Part shown: in pieces, positions 7,082-15,194 of the stretch
Layout: every line of letters starts with the position of its first letter
Position numbering within the stretch: position 1 is the stretch's first letter
Assembly (NCBI GenBank): GCA_004554555.1
Contig: SFLN01000015.1
Span: 1-25,615 of the forward strand
DNA length: 25,615 bases
Direction: 5' to 3'
Source: [Eubacterium] saphenum
Lineage (GTDB): Bacteria; Bacillota; Clostridia; Oscillospirales; Ruminococcaceae
Program-made: the position numbers and the translations under genes
The notes under the pieces: model-generated
Told to the model about the DNA's origin: nothing
The model's input: the letters and a program-made list of their open reading frames with translations, nothing else
Database searches by the model: none

Positions 7082-9022
7082 TTATGCCTTCAGCTTCGAC
7101 ACCTCGCCGTGCAATACCGCCGACATTCCCGTCAACTCCTCGCATGACGCCGCCGACTCCTCCGCCGTCGAGCTGTTCTGCTCCGTTACCGCACGAATCT
7201 GGTCCGCGTCCTCCTCAACCTGCCGCACGCTCTCCGACTGCACCGCCGACGCCTCGGATATCCTCGAAATATACTCCGCCGTCTGCTCCGAGAAACTCTT
7301 AACCTCCGTCATCGCCGCAGCTGTCCGCTCGGCAATCTCCGCGCCGTTGTTCACCGCGTCAATCGTTGCCGTTATCAGCGCGTTCGTATTGCTTGCAGCC
7401 TCCGCCGACTTGGACGCCAAATTCCTAACCTCGTCCGCAACAACCGCAAAACCCTTGCCCGCCTGTCCCGCTCTCGCCGCTTCAATCGCAGCGTTCAACG
7501 ACAAAATGTTCGTCTGGAACGCAATGTCCTCAATCGTCTTGATTATCACGCTTATCTCGTTGGAACGGTCCTTTATCTCGTCCATCGCCGACAGCATATT
7601 CTTGATTTCACGGTCTTGGTTGGTTATCCTGTCCGCCGTTACCTTCGACAGCTTGTCCGCTTTCTCCGCGTTTTCCGTGTTGTTCTTGATTTGCTCGGAA
7701 ATCTTGTCAATCGCTCCCGCAAGCGTTTCAATCGATGCCGCCTGCTTTGACGTGCCCTCCGCAAGCCTCATCGTTCCGTCTGACATCTGCTCCGCGCCGT
7801 TTCTCACGCTGTCCGCGGACGTGCTTATCTGCCGGATAATCTCGCTCAGATTGCTTCTGATTTGCTTGAACGATTTGTCAATCTGCTCGAAATCCCCGAT
7901 ATACTCGCGGCTCGGTTCACCGGTAAAATCACCGTCAGCCATCATCGAAAGCAGCCGCGAAATGTCATTTATGTAATCGCGCAGCGTGTGCTTCGCTTCC
8001 TCAAGCTTTTTCGCGAATTGTCCGATTTCATCGTTTCCGAAATTAAACGTGGAGTCGGGCGTCGAAAGCTGTCCCGTTCTCATCTCCTCGGCAATTCGGT
8101 TGGACTCCAAAATCGGCTTTCCGACAACATTTCTCACAAAAATCATCATCAGCAAATCGATGACAATCAGCACAACAACCGCGATGATTACCGAAAGCAT
8201 AACCATTTTCGCAAAGGACGCGTCCGAGCTTGCCGACGACATTCCCGAGAAATACGCGCCGACTATGTTTCCGTCATAATCTGTCATCGGCTGGTAATTC
8301 ACGAAGTGATTTTGTCCGAACAAAACCGCTTGTCCAACATACGGCTTGCCGTCCTTCAGCACGGTCTGTATAATGTGCTCGTCCATTTCCGTGTCAAGGG
8401 CGCGCGCTCCCGTTTCATCAACAAGCGTTGTCGAATAGCGCTTGCTGCCCGAGAACAAAGAAACCTCCGAGCCCGTCTGCTGCTTTACGTTGTCCAGATA
8501 TCCGTACTCGCGCATATCCATTCCCACAAGCATCATTCCGACAATTTCTCCCGTGTCGTTGAACGTGATAGGCCCCATATACTGCGCGGAAAGCTCAACG
8601 GCGCTGTCCGTGAAAACGCCGCTTATCGGGTCGCCCTCGATAACATCGTTTATGCGAGAGGTACTCAAAGCGTAATTTTCGGATTTCCAGATAATCTGCC
8701 CGCCCAAATCGCATATACACGCGAAATCATACTCCGAGCTCTTCGACTCCTCCCAGCGCTTTGTCACCTTGTCGAGATTTTTTCCCGTAACCGCCATATA
8801 GTCCATTCCCTCGCCGCCCCAAGACAAAGCTATGCCTTTCAGACGGTCAAGCTGAACCTTAACGTCGTTTTCGAGAACCCCAACTCCCACGGAAACCTGC
8901 GATATCAAAACCTCATCGCTGTGATTTTTCGACACGAATACGCTCACCGTGACGATTATCGCAACCATTATCACCAAAGCAATCGTTACGATTGACAATA
9001 TTTTTTTCGTTATCTTTGACAT
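7082..9022 (-). CDS. Methyl-accepting chemotaxis protein, sCache sensor
   Basis: This 646-aa transmembrane chemoreceptor signals to CheA/CheW and so to flagellar rotation. TM1 is at about residues 9-30. An extracellular sensor of the single-Cache (sCache_3-like) type spans about 31-270, TM2 about 274-296, then HAMP. The cytoplasmic methylation helices and the nearly invariant hairpin tip follow (IEDIAFQTNILSLNAAIEAA and onward, about 497-536). It ends shortly after the second methylation helix, with no CheR pentapeptide tether visible. The start at 9022 was chosen for its GGGGGG ribosome site; an upstream Met adds ten unlikely residues. It has its own promoter and terminator. The ligand cannot be read from sequence. 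Confidence 0.96.
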   Translation of the reverse strand: MSKITKKILSIVTIALVIMVAIIVTVSVFVSKNHSDEVLISQVSVGVGVLENDVKVQLDRLKGIALSWGGEGMDYMAVTGKNLDKVTKRWEESKSSEYDFACICDLGGQIIWKSENYALSTSRINDVIEGDPISGVFTDSAVELSAQYMGPITFNDTGEIVGMMLVGMDMREYGYLDNVKQQTGSEVSLFSGSKRYSTTLVDETGARALDTEMDEHIIQTVLKDGKPYVGQAVLFGQNHFVNYQPMTDYDGNIVGAYFSGMSSASSDASFAKMVMLSVIIAVVVLIVIDLLMMIFVRNVVGKPILESNRIAEEMRTGQLSTPDSTFNFGNDEIGQFAKKLEEAKHTLRDYINDISRLLSMMADGDFTGEPSREYIGDFEQIDKSFKQIRSNLSEIIRQISTSADSVRNGAEQMSDGTMRLAEGTSKQAASIETLAGAIDKISEQIKNNTENAEKADKLSKVTADRITNQDREIKNMLSAMDEIKDRSNEISVIIKTIEDIAFQTNILSLNAAIEAARAGQAGKGFAVVADEVRNLASKSAEAASNTNALITATIDAVNNGAEIAERTAAAMTEVKSFSEQTAEYISRISEASAVQSESVRQVEEDADQIRAVTEQNSSTAEESAASCEELTGMSAVLHGEVSKLKA

Positions 9023-9073
9023 TTCTATCCCCCCCGGAAAATCACAACACACATAAAAATGTATCCTATTTTT

Positions 9074-9102
9074 ATTATAACATATTGCTTTTGAAATGTA
9101 AA
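9074..9102 (-). promoter_or_regulatory. Promoter of the chemoreceptor gene
   Basis: Read leftward: TTTACA (9102-9097), a 17-base spacer and TATAAT (9079-9074), about 50 bases before the start codon. It looks like a housekeeping sigma-A site; I do not see a SigD/FliA-type motif (TAAA-N15-GCCGATAA) here. Confidence 0.8.
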
Positions 9103-9164
9103 CATTTTTTATAAAATTTTAGAATATTTTGTAATCGATATATTATTGTTTGTAAGAAATGAAC

Positions 9165-9192
9165 AAAAAGAGCGGCAGAATTTTGCCGCTCT
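9165..9192 (-). terminator. Terminator of the vWA lipoprotein gene
   Basis: Read leftward, a perfect 9-bp stem AGAGCGGCA/TGCCGCTCT (9192-9184 with 9177-9169) with a 6-nt loop is followed by a run of T. It lies about 25 bases after the stop of the vWA gene. Confidence 0.88.
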
Positions 9193-9217
9193 CTCGGTGT
9201 GCTTTGAACTAAAATGA

Positions 9218-10567
9218 TTATGCGAGATAACTGTTTACTATCCTAATCATCATATCCGACAGCTTTTCAACATTATACGCGCCAACCGTGGGCTTGAGGT
9301 GGCTGTTGCCAACGCCGCTGTCGTCCGTGAGGAATGTGTAGGTGCCGCCCGTCGTGAACGCCATTGTGCGGAGAAGATACTCGGTTGACTTGTCGATACC
9401 GCTCGACGCTATCGGCACAATTCTGATACCCTTTTCAGCCGCTTCGCGAATGGATTTGTTTACGCTGTCAACTATCTGCGCGTCATCATGAGGCGGTGCG
9501 TCAAGAACTAAAAACATTATCTTGACGGAATTTTCGCTCCAGCTATGATTGTTAATCGCGCTGTCAAGTGCCGTGTGAACAGCTTCGGGGAAATCTCCGC
9601 CGCCGTCCGCGCGCTGCTCCTGAATTGCCTTCGCAGCCTGCTCGATATCATCGGTGAACGGGTACTGCCTTACCACATACTCGTCGCCCTCGTCACGGTA
9701 GAAATTCACGCTTGTGTGAACGGGAATGTTCGCGTTGTCGGACTTGATTTTGCGGACAATGCTCTCAAGCTCCACTTTCAGATACTCCAGCTCGTCGCCC
9801 ATAGAGCCCGTCGTGTCGCACATTATCATAAAATCAAGCGAAGGAACTTGCGTATCTCGAGCGACTGTTCCGAGGTCACACTCAACCTCCGCGTTATCCA
9901 GAACGCCGTCAATCGTCTTGGAAACGCCGCCAAATTCAACGGTTATCGGCTCGGTCGGACCGTTTATCGCTTTGTAGAACAGATAAGCCATTCCGTTGTT
10001 GTCGGTAACCGCGCTTGAAATCGCGCTCTTGCAGCTTACCTTCGCGCCCTCAAACGGCTCGCCGTTTGACGTTACCTTTACCGCAATTCGGCAATCGGTT
10101 TCGTTTTTCCAAGCTAATTTGTAGCTGATCCAGTCCTCGTGCGTGGTGTAGAGCGCGTTCCAATCAGCCCAGTGCGCGTTGTCGTTCCACTCGCCGCCCG
10201 TCAGCAAGCCCGCCTGCGGGGGAATTTCGGGGTCGGTCGGCTCGGTCGGCTCAATAATCACGCTCGGCTCTTCAACAGACGGAGCAATATCTCCCGAAGG
10301 TGCTGCTGTCGGTGCCATTTCGCCGCCCTTTATCATCGCACCGTCAGCTGCGGTGTCCATCATCGCTTCTTCCGTTACCGCGAACATATCGACAGCGTCG
10401 GAACGTTTGCCAGTGCCGCCGATATCGGTTGCCGTGTAATCTGCGCTTGAATGAGAGCCGGAGCTTTCGGGCTTTGAAGGAGTAGGACCGTTTTTCTCCG
10501 CCGAAGAACAGCCCACGAGCGAGAGAACAACCGAAATTGCTGCTAAAATTGACAGGTATTTTTTCAT
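9218..10567 (-). CDS. Secreted lipoprotein with von Willebrand A domain
   Basis: This 449-aa protein has a type II signal peptide: basic MKKY, a hydrophobic stretch, and lipobox LVGC with Cys20, so it is anchored to the outer face of the membrane. Residues about 21-120 are low complexity (Ser, Gly, Pro, Glu, with a PTEPTDP stretch), a likely flexible stalk. About 150-235 resembles a carboxypeptidase-regulatory-like/Ig fold. The C-terminal vWA domain (about 244-449) has an intact MIDAS start DTTGSMG (Asp251), typical of metal-dependent protein binding. An RBS (AGAGGT) sits five bases before the ATG. The partner is unknown; surface adhesion or stress sensing are possible. The 250-base leader contains a possible ECF-type promoter and a GC hairpin at 10687-10698. 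Confidence 0.85.
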   Translation of the reverse strand: MKKYLSILAAISVVLSLVGCSSAEKNGPTPSKPESSGSHSSADYTATDIGGTGKRSDAVDMFAVTEEAMMDTAADGAMIKGGEMAPTAAPSGDIAPSVEEPSVIIEPTEPTDPEIPPQAGLLTGGEWNDNAHWADWNALYTTHEDWISYKLAWKNETDCRIAVKVTSNGEPFEGAKVSCKSAISSAVTDNNGMAYLFYKAINGPTEPITVEFGGVSKTIDGVLDNAEVECDLGTVARDTQVPSLDFMIMCDTTGSMGDELEYLKVELESIVRKIKSDNANIPVHTSVNFYRDEGDEYVVRQYPFTDDIEQAAKAIQEQRADGGGDFPEAVHTALDSAINNHSWSENSVKIMFLVLDAPPHDDAQIVDSVNKSIREAAEKGIRIVPIASSGIDKSTEYLLRTMAFTTGGTYTFLTDDSGVGNSHLKPTVGAYNVEKLSDMMIRIVNSYLA

Positions 10568-10740
10568 AATTTACCTCTTTTCTCGTCATCGTATCAAGGT
10601 CAAAAATCGGTGAAAAAGCGCCGGATTTATGATTACCCCGATTATTTTGCTTGATTTTTTGTGAAATGTGAAACGATTTATATGAACGCCGTGCGGCGCT
10701 TTTTCCTTGGAAAAATCTTCTTGTTTTTCGCTTTCTGTCT

Positions 10741-10771
10741 ATAATACCCGATGACTTTCAAAAAGGTTGCA
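10741..10771 (-). promoter_or_regulatory. Possible ECF-sigma promoter for vWA lipoprotein
   Basis: Read leftward, TGCAACC (10771-10765) is followed, 15 bases after TGCAAC, by CGGGTATTAT (10750-10741). The AAC-type -35 box resembles extracytoplasmic-function sigma sites (SigV/SigM-like), and no good sigma-A pair is seen here. It would give a leader of about 165 bases. This is an inference from motif shape only. Confidence 0.35.
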
Positions 10772-10780
10772 CAAATTTTC

Positions 10781-10817
10781 AAAAAAAATTTTCCCCTCGG
10801 TTAAACCAAGGGGAAAT
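10781..10817 (-). terminator. Terminator after SCP2-domain gene
   Basis: Read leftward, an 11-bp stem (10816-10806 with 10800-10790, one G-T pair) with a TTTAA loop leads into a T tract of eight or more bases. It lies just after the stop at 10822 and is the first clear terminator for the ilvE-to-SCP2 gene run. Confidence 0.92.
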
Positions 10818-10821
10818 TGTC

Positions 10822-11148
10822 TTAATCCTCTTTATTCAGCAGCTTTGAGAACTCAAGCGCCTTTCCAAGGTCGCCGTTTACCTTGAGCTTTCCGGTTGTG
10901 TAAGCCGCAACAGTATTCAGCTTTCCGTCAATGAATTTCAGGAAATTCTCCGTCGTCATCACAATCTCGCAGTTTCTGTCGTTGTACTCATAAGGCTCAA
11001 CATTTACCTTGTGGTCCTTGATTTCAACATAGAAAACGCCGCCGTTTTTGCCCGTGAGCGTCACCATTACCGCAAGAAAATCGGTTTTGGAAGCGTCAAT
11101 GAGCTTGCTCTTCTCGCGTACCTTTTCTAATATTTCTTCAAATTTCAT
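10822..11148 (-). CDS. SCP2 sterol-binding-domain protein
   Basis: This 108-aa single-domain protein has the SCP2 (sterol carrier protein 2) fold signature. The pattern of alternating strands ends in the typical MTTENFLKFIDGKLNTVAAY and GKLKVNGDLGKALEF segments. In bacteria such small SCP2 proteins are thought to bind lipids or hydrophobic molecules, but their function is unclear. There is no signal peptide, so it is cytoplasmic. A strong AAGGAGG site stands seven bases before the ATG. It is the last gene of the run starting with ilvE, 29 bases after glyS. Confidence 0.85.
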   Translation of the reverse strand: MKFEEILEKVREKSKLIDASKTDFLAVMVTLTGKNGGVFYVEIKDHKVNVEPYEYNDRNCEIVMTTENFLKFIDGKLNTVAAYTTGKLKVNGDLGKALEFSKLLNKED

Positions 11149-11177
11149 AGTTGCTCCTCCTTGCCAAACCGCGTTAA

Positions 11178-12554
11178 TTAAAACACTATTCTTTCCTCAA
11201 TATATGCCTTAACCTCGGAAATCGGTATTCTGACCTGCTCCATCGTGTCGCGCTCGCGCACGGTTACGCAGCCGTCCGTTTCACTGTCGAAATCGTACGT
11301 TACGCAGAACGGTGTGCCAACCTCGTCCTGACGGCGATAACGCTTGCCGATTGCTCCCGCTTCGTCAAAGTCAACGGGGAAGCTCTTCGCAAGCTCCTCG
11401 TAAAGCTCGCCCGCCTTATCCGACAGCTTCTTCGACAACGGAAGAATTGCCGCTTTAACAGGCGCAAGTGCCGGGTGAAGATGCATAACCGTTCTTGTCG
11501 TTCCGTCCTCAAGCTGCTCCTCATCGTATGCGTCGCAGACAATTGCCAGGAACAGACGCTCAACGCCAAGCGACGGCTCGATTACATAAGGAACGTACTT
11601 TTCGTTGGTTTCGGGGTCGAAATATTCGAGAGATTTTCCGCTCGTCTTGATGTGCTGGTTGAGGTCGTAGTCGGTTCTGTCCGCAACGCCCCAAAGCTCG
11701 CCCCAGCCAAACGGGAACAGGTACTCAAAGTCCGTCGTTGCCTTGGAGTAGAAGCAAAGCTCCTCGGGCGAGTGGTCGCGCAGACGAATGTTCTCTTCCT
11801 TTATTCCAAGCGACAGGAGGAAGTTCTTGCAGTAGCTTCTCCAGTACTCAAACCACTCCAAATCCGTGCCGGGCTTGCAGAAGAACTCAAGCTCCATCTG
11901 CTCAAACTCGCGTACACGGAAGATAAACTGTCCCGGCGTAATCTCGTTTCTGAAAGATTTACCAACCTGCGCCACGCCGAACGGCACCTTTTTACGGCTC
12001 GTTCTCTGAATATTCGCAAAGTTTACGAAAATACCCTGCGCGGTTTCCGGACGAAGATAAAGGTCGTTCTTGCTGTCCTCGGTTACGCCCTGCGCGGTTT
12101 TGAACATCAGGTTGAACTGACGGATATCGGTGAAATTCGTGCTTCCGCAATTCGGGCACTTTATCCCCTTTTCGCGGATATACTCAACCATCTTCTCGTT
12201 CGACCAGCCGTTTGCGTCCGTTTCGCCAAAGTCCTCGATGAGCTTATCGGCGCGGTGACGGGTTTTGCAGTCCTTGCAGTCCATAAGCGGGTCGGAGAAG
12301 CCGCCGACGTGTCCCGAAGCTACCCAAGTCTGCGGGTTCATCAGAATTGCGCTGTCAAGTCCAACATTATACTTGTTCTCCTGAATGAACTTCTTGCGCC
12401 ACGCCTTTTTAATGTTCTCCTTCAGCTCAACTCCCAAAGGACCGTAATCCCAGGTGTTTGCAAGTCCGCCGTAGATTTCACTTCCCGGATATACAAATCC
12501 TCTGTGAATACAAAGCGTCTTAATCGTGTCGAGAGATTTCTGCTTGTTGTCCAT
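11178..12554 (-). CDS. glyS: Glycyl-tRNA synthetase, single-chain dimeric type
   Basis: This 458-aa class IIa synthetase is of the alpha2 type, which charges tRNA-Gly as a homodimer, rather than the two-subunit GlyQ/GlyS enzyme. Visible are YGPLGVELK near the N-terminus, a zinc site (CKDC and CPNC), class II motif 2 (SFRNEITPGQFIFRVREFEQ), motif 3 (PSLGVERLFLAI) and the anticodon-binding domain at the end. The start at 12554 (MDNKQK) has AAAGGT nine bases upstream; an ATG six codons earlier overlaps that ribosome site and is less likely. No T-box leader is seen in the 105-base gap before it, so it may be expressed with the upstream lipoprotein genes. Confidence 0.95.
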   Translation of the reverse strand: MDNKQKSLDTIKTLCIHRGFVYPGSEIYGGLANTWDYGPLGVELKENIKKAWRKKFIQENKYNVGLDSAILMNPQTWVASGHVGGFSDPLMDCKDCKTRHRADKLIEDFGETDANGWSNEKMVEYIREKGIKCPNCGSTNFTDIRQFNLMFKTAQGVTEDSKNDLYLRPETAQGIFVNFANIQRTSRKKVPFGVAQVGKSFRNEITPGQFIFRVREFEQMELEFFCKPGTDLEWFEYWRSYCKNFLLSLGIKEENIRLRDHSPEELCFYSKATTDFEYLFPFGWGELWGVADRTDYDLNQHIKTSGKSLEYFDPETNEKYVPYVIEPSLGVERLFLAIVCDAYDEEQLEDGTTRTVMHLHPALAPVKAAILPLSKKLSDKAGELYEELAKSFPVDFDEAGAIGKRYRRQDEVGTPFCVTYDFDSETDGCVTVRERDTMEQVRIPISEVKAYIEERIVF

Positions 12555-12659
12555 AAAAAATTTACCTTTCATTATTATTGCATTATTGCGAAACCGCGCG
12601 CGACCGATCGCTTTCCGCGGACTTCTGTTTTATCACTATCGCCCCGTCAGCTGCGGTTT

Positions 12660-13211
12660 TCATTCCAGGCTTATTCCTCCGACATTGTCGGCGGTCAGCT
12701 CCTTGATGATTTGCAGATAAACTATCGGAAATGTCGTCCCCGAGCTGAAGTCCGAAGCTGTCCCCGAAATCTCCTCGGAGTGCTCCTCAAACATCTTGCT
12801 TATCTCAGTCAGCTCCTCGACGCTTTGCACCGTGAACATCTTCCGATAAAGCTCAAGCTGCTCATACTCCCACGCGTCCTCCGCGGATATCAGCTTTTTG
12901 TGCAGCTCCTCGTACTTCTCGGGCGGCTGAATTTCCTTGAACTCGTTAAGCGACTGCTCGCGCATCTTCAACACGGGCTCGGCGCTCTCGGCGTTTTCCT
13001 GCAAGGTTTTCACGCTCTCCTCGTCCACCTCAAGCGGTATCAAATCAATCAAATCCAGCATTGAGTTGAGGTATTTGTCCCAAGCGCTTTCCATCGCCGT
13101 TCTGTACTCCTCGGGAGAAAGACGCTTGTTCTGCTCTGCGGATGTACACCCGCACAGCAGTATTATCGGCAAAATCAAGGCTATTGCAAGAGAAACCGCG
13201 CGTTTGGTCAT
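12660..13211 (-). CDS. Hypothetical lipoprotein A
   Basis: This 183-aa protein has a clear type II signal peptide (MTKRAVSL, a hydrophobic core, lipobox LCGC with Cys22). The mature part is acidic and predicted almost entirely helical. I do not recognise a family. Around the middle it has PPEKYEELHKKLISAE, which resembles VPEEYADRHNAMMKAAE in the next gene upstream (13256-13750); spacing to the lipobox is also similar, suggesting old tandem duplicates. AAAGGAG precedes the ATG. It lies 44 bases after its paralogue and before glyS, on the same strand. Confidence 0.8.
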   Translation of the reverse strand: MTKRAVSLAIALILPIILLCGCTSAEQNKRLSPEEYRTAMESAWDKYLNSMLDLIDLIPLEVDEESVKTLQENAESAEPVLKMREQSLNEFKEIQPPEKYEELHKKLISAEDAWEYEQLELYRKMFTVQSVEELTEISKMFEEHSEEISGTASDFSSGTTFPIVYLQIIKELTADNVGGISLE

Positions 13212-13255
13212 AAAAGCTCCTTTGTTTAACCGGACTTAGATTTGCTCGAAATAAC

Positions 13256-13750
13256 TCAAAACTTGCTGAGTATTTCCAGCGTTTGTCCTTTTTCCGTCGG
13301 TTCAACCGAAGAATCGTGGTTTAAGTCGGCGATTATACACAAGCATTTCGTGGTGAACTCGCTTCTGCTGCCGAAACGGATAGCCTGCGACTTTTCCACC
13401 ATTTCGTCATAATTAATAGCGCCGTTTGCGTAATCAAGCAAAACTCCATTTAATTCCCGCTCGATTTCCGCCGCTTTCATCATAGCGTTGTGGCGGTCAG
13501 CATATTCTTCCGGCACGGTCATCTTCTCGAACTTATCCAGCCCCGCGTTTTTCGCTTCCGCTATGCTGCGCGCAGCCTCCGGTGAATTCCCCGCAGCCGC
13601 TCCGCTTACATACTCAAAGTAGTTGTCCATCATCTCTTCGTAGTATTTTTGCAGAACCTCGGGACTTGATTTAACTTGATTTCCGCAGCCGCAAAGCGTC
13701 AAAATTAATACAAAAAGTGCTGCGATTATTGCTGAAATGTGTTTTCTCAT
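13256..13750 (-). CDS. Hypothetical lipoprotein B
   Basis: A 164-aa predicted lipoprotein: MRKH, hydrophobic segment, lipobox LCGC with Cys22. The mature domain is helical and acidic, with no named family visible. It shares the layout and a short VPEEYADRH-type motif with the downstream lipoprotein at 12660-13211. Two further Cys (CLC near the C-terminus) have no counterpart there. GAGGAT stands four bases before the ATG. It begins 36 bases after the ilvE stop with no terminator between, so it is probably co-transcribed with ilvE. Confidence 0.8.
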   Translation of the reverse strand: MRKHISAIIAALFVLILTLCGCGNQVKSSPEVLQKYYEEMMDNYFEYVSGAAAGNSPEAARSIAEAKNAGLDKFEKMTVPEEYADRHNAMMKAAEIERELNGVLLDYANGAINYDEMVEKSQAIRFGSRSEFTTKCLCIIADLNHDSSVEPTEKGQTLEILSKF

Positions 13751-13786
13751 GATTATCCTCGCGAAAAAGTGTTGTGAATTAAAGTA

Positions 13787-14851
13787 TTACAGTTTCTCAA
13801 TCCAGCCCATATCATCGGCAATCTTGCCGTACTGGATACCGGTCATCGTGTCGTAGAGGCGCTGGGTGAGCTTGCCAATCTTATTGTTGCCGATTTCCAT
13901 AACCTTATCGCCCCAGCGAAGGTGTCCGACAGGCGAAACAACCGCAGCCGTGCCCGTTCCGAATACCTCGTCGAGCTTGCCCGCGTCATAAGCGTCCGCA
14001 ACCTCTTGAATGGAAATTCTGCGCTCGGTTGCCTTAATTCCCCACTTCTTGCAGAGCTCCAGAACGGACTTTCTCGTAATTCCGCTCAGAACCGAGCCCT
14101 GAAGCTGAGGCGTAACAACCTCGCCGTCTATAACGAACATTATGTTCATCGAACCAACTTCTTCAATGTACTTCTGCTCGATACCGTCAAGCCAGAGTAC
14201 CTGCGAATAGTTAATCTTGTGCGCGTCGTCCTGGGAGTGCAGGGAAGCCGCGTAGTTGCCGCCGGTCTTGGTGAAGCCCATACCGCCGCGAACCGCTCTT
14301 ACATACTTAGTTTCAACGTAAATCGAAACAGGCTCAAGACCGGTTGAGTAATAAGCTCCCGACGGGCTCATAATTATCATAAAGTAATACTTGTCGCCCG
14401 GGCGAACGCCGAGGAACGGGTCAGCTGCGAAAATGAACGGGCGAATGTACAGAGAAGCACCATCAGTGTGCGGAACCCAATCCTTATCAACATCGACAAC
14501 CGTGTGGAGTGCCTGCAAAGCGTCCTCAACGGGAATCTGCGGAATTACAAGTCTTTCCGCCGAGATATTCATTCTCTTGAAATTCTCCTCAGGACGGAAG
14601 AACTGAATTGAACCATCTGCCGTTCTGTAAGCCTTCAGCCCCTCGAAAATCTCCTGTCCATAGTGCAAAACCATCGCTGCGGGAGAAAGCTCAATATTTC
14701 CGTAGGGTACAACTCTTGCGTCGTGCCAGCCCTTGCCCGTGTCGTAATCCATCACGAACATATGGTCGGTAAAAATATGACCAAAGCCGAGCTTGGACTC
14801 GTCGAGCGGTTTTTCCTTCGGTGTCTTCGTCTTTTCAATCCTGATTTCCAT
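13787..14851 (-). CDS. ilvE: Branched-chain amino acid aminotransferase
   Basis: This 354-aa fold-type IV PLP aminotransferase moves the amino group between glutamate and Leu/Ile/Val, the last step of their synthesis. The PLP lysine is Lys195 in GFTKTGGNYAASL. The phosphate-binding and substrate segments HYGQEIFEGLKAYR and EVFGTGTAAVVSPVG are intact. The start at 14851 (MEIRIEKTK) has AAGGAAGG upstream. A longer frame adds 47 residues but runs through the promoter, so it was rejected. It is the first gene of a leftward run that continues with two lipoproteins, glyS and the SCP2 gene. I find no T-box or leader peptide. Confidence 0.96.
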   Translation of the reverse strand: MEIRIEKTKTPKEKPLDESKLGFGHIFTDHMFVMDYDTGKGWHDARVVPYGNIELSPAAMVLHYGQEIFEGLKAYRTADGSIQFFRPEENFKRMNISAERLVIPQIPVEDALQALHTVVDVDKDWVPHTDGASLYIRPFIFAADPFLGVRPGDKYYFMIIMSPSGAYYSTGLEPVSIYVETKYVRAVRGGMGFTKTGGNYAASLHSQDDAHKINYSQVLWLDGIEQKYIEEVGSMNIMFVIDGEVVTPQLQGSVLSGITRKSVLELCKKWGIKATERRISIQEVADAYDAGKLDEVFGTGTAAVVSPVGHLRWGDKVMEIGNNKIGKLTQRLYDTMTGIQYGKIADDMGWIEKL

Positions 14852-14939
14852 AATATCTACCTTCCTTTTTACAACTTCGGGAGCGGGAACACGAACCCTT
14901 TTGCAAGCCCGAATTTTTCTCGCTTCATTTTTCTCTACC

Positions 14940-14968
14940 ATTTTACCACTTTTCCGCTCAATTGTCAA
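14940..14968 (-). promoter_or_regulatory. Promoter of ilvE and downstream genes
   Basis: Read leftward: TTGACA (14968-14963), a 17-base spacer and TAAAAT (14945-14940), about 88 bases before the ilvE start. It is the only strong promoter I see for the run down to 10822. Confidence 0.88.
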
Positions 14969-15050
14969 GGGCAACTCCATACAACTTTGCACCCTTTATG
15001 CAATCTTTTTTGGGGAAAATTGCGGATTTCCCACTCGATGCACCCCCGAG

Positions 15051-15176
15051 CGCGGTTCTCGTTTGTTTTGCCGAAGGCAAAACCACGGCGCGAAGCGCCG
15101 TGAAATTTGCGAAGCAAATTTAAACGAGAACCGCGGCTTTTCCGAATCTACCCCGTAGGGGTGGGTGAGGAAAAGC
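15051..15176. repeat. Cloverleaf structured repeat, copy 1
   Basis: Bases 15051-15135 fold as a four-way junction with no unpaired base at the junction. The outer stem is 14 bp (15051-15064 with 15122-15135). Three perfect 8-bp hairpins follow one another: 15065-15083, 15084-15102 and 15103-15121, each with loop GAA. A second part, 15136-15176, has an 8-bp stem GCTTTTCC/GGAAAAGC around a hairpin ACCCC-GTA-GGGGT. The trailer ACACGCAGGAAGCCCT (15177-15192) is shared with copy 2. Frames run through it, but they are by-products of the palindromes. The copy lies between the ilvE promoter and copy 2. Confidence 0.92.
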
Positions 15177-15194
15177 ACACGCAGGAAGCCCTCA

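Noticed and set aside
14852..14992. Leader peptide or T-box before ilvE
   Set aside because: The upstream frame is continuous with ilvE and overlaps the -10 box. No T-box sequence (such as TGGNACCGCG) or Leu/Ile/Val-rich peptide is present.
15051..15135. tRNA or tRNA-like gene because of the cloverleaf shape
   Set aside because: No acceptor CCA, T-loop or anticodon loop, all loops are only 3 nt, and the outer stem is 14 bp.
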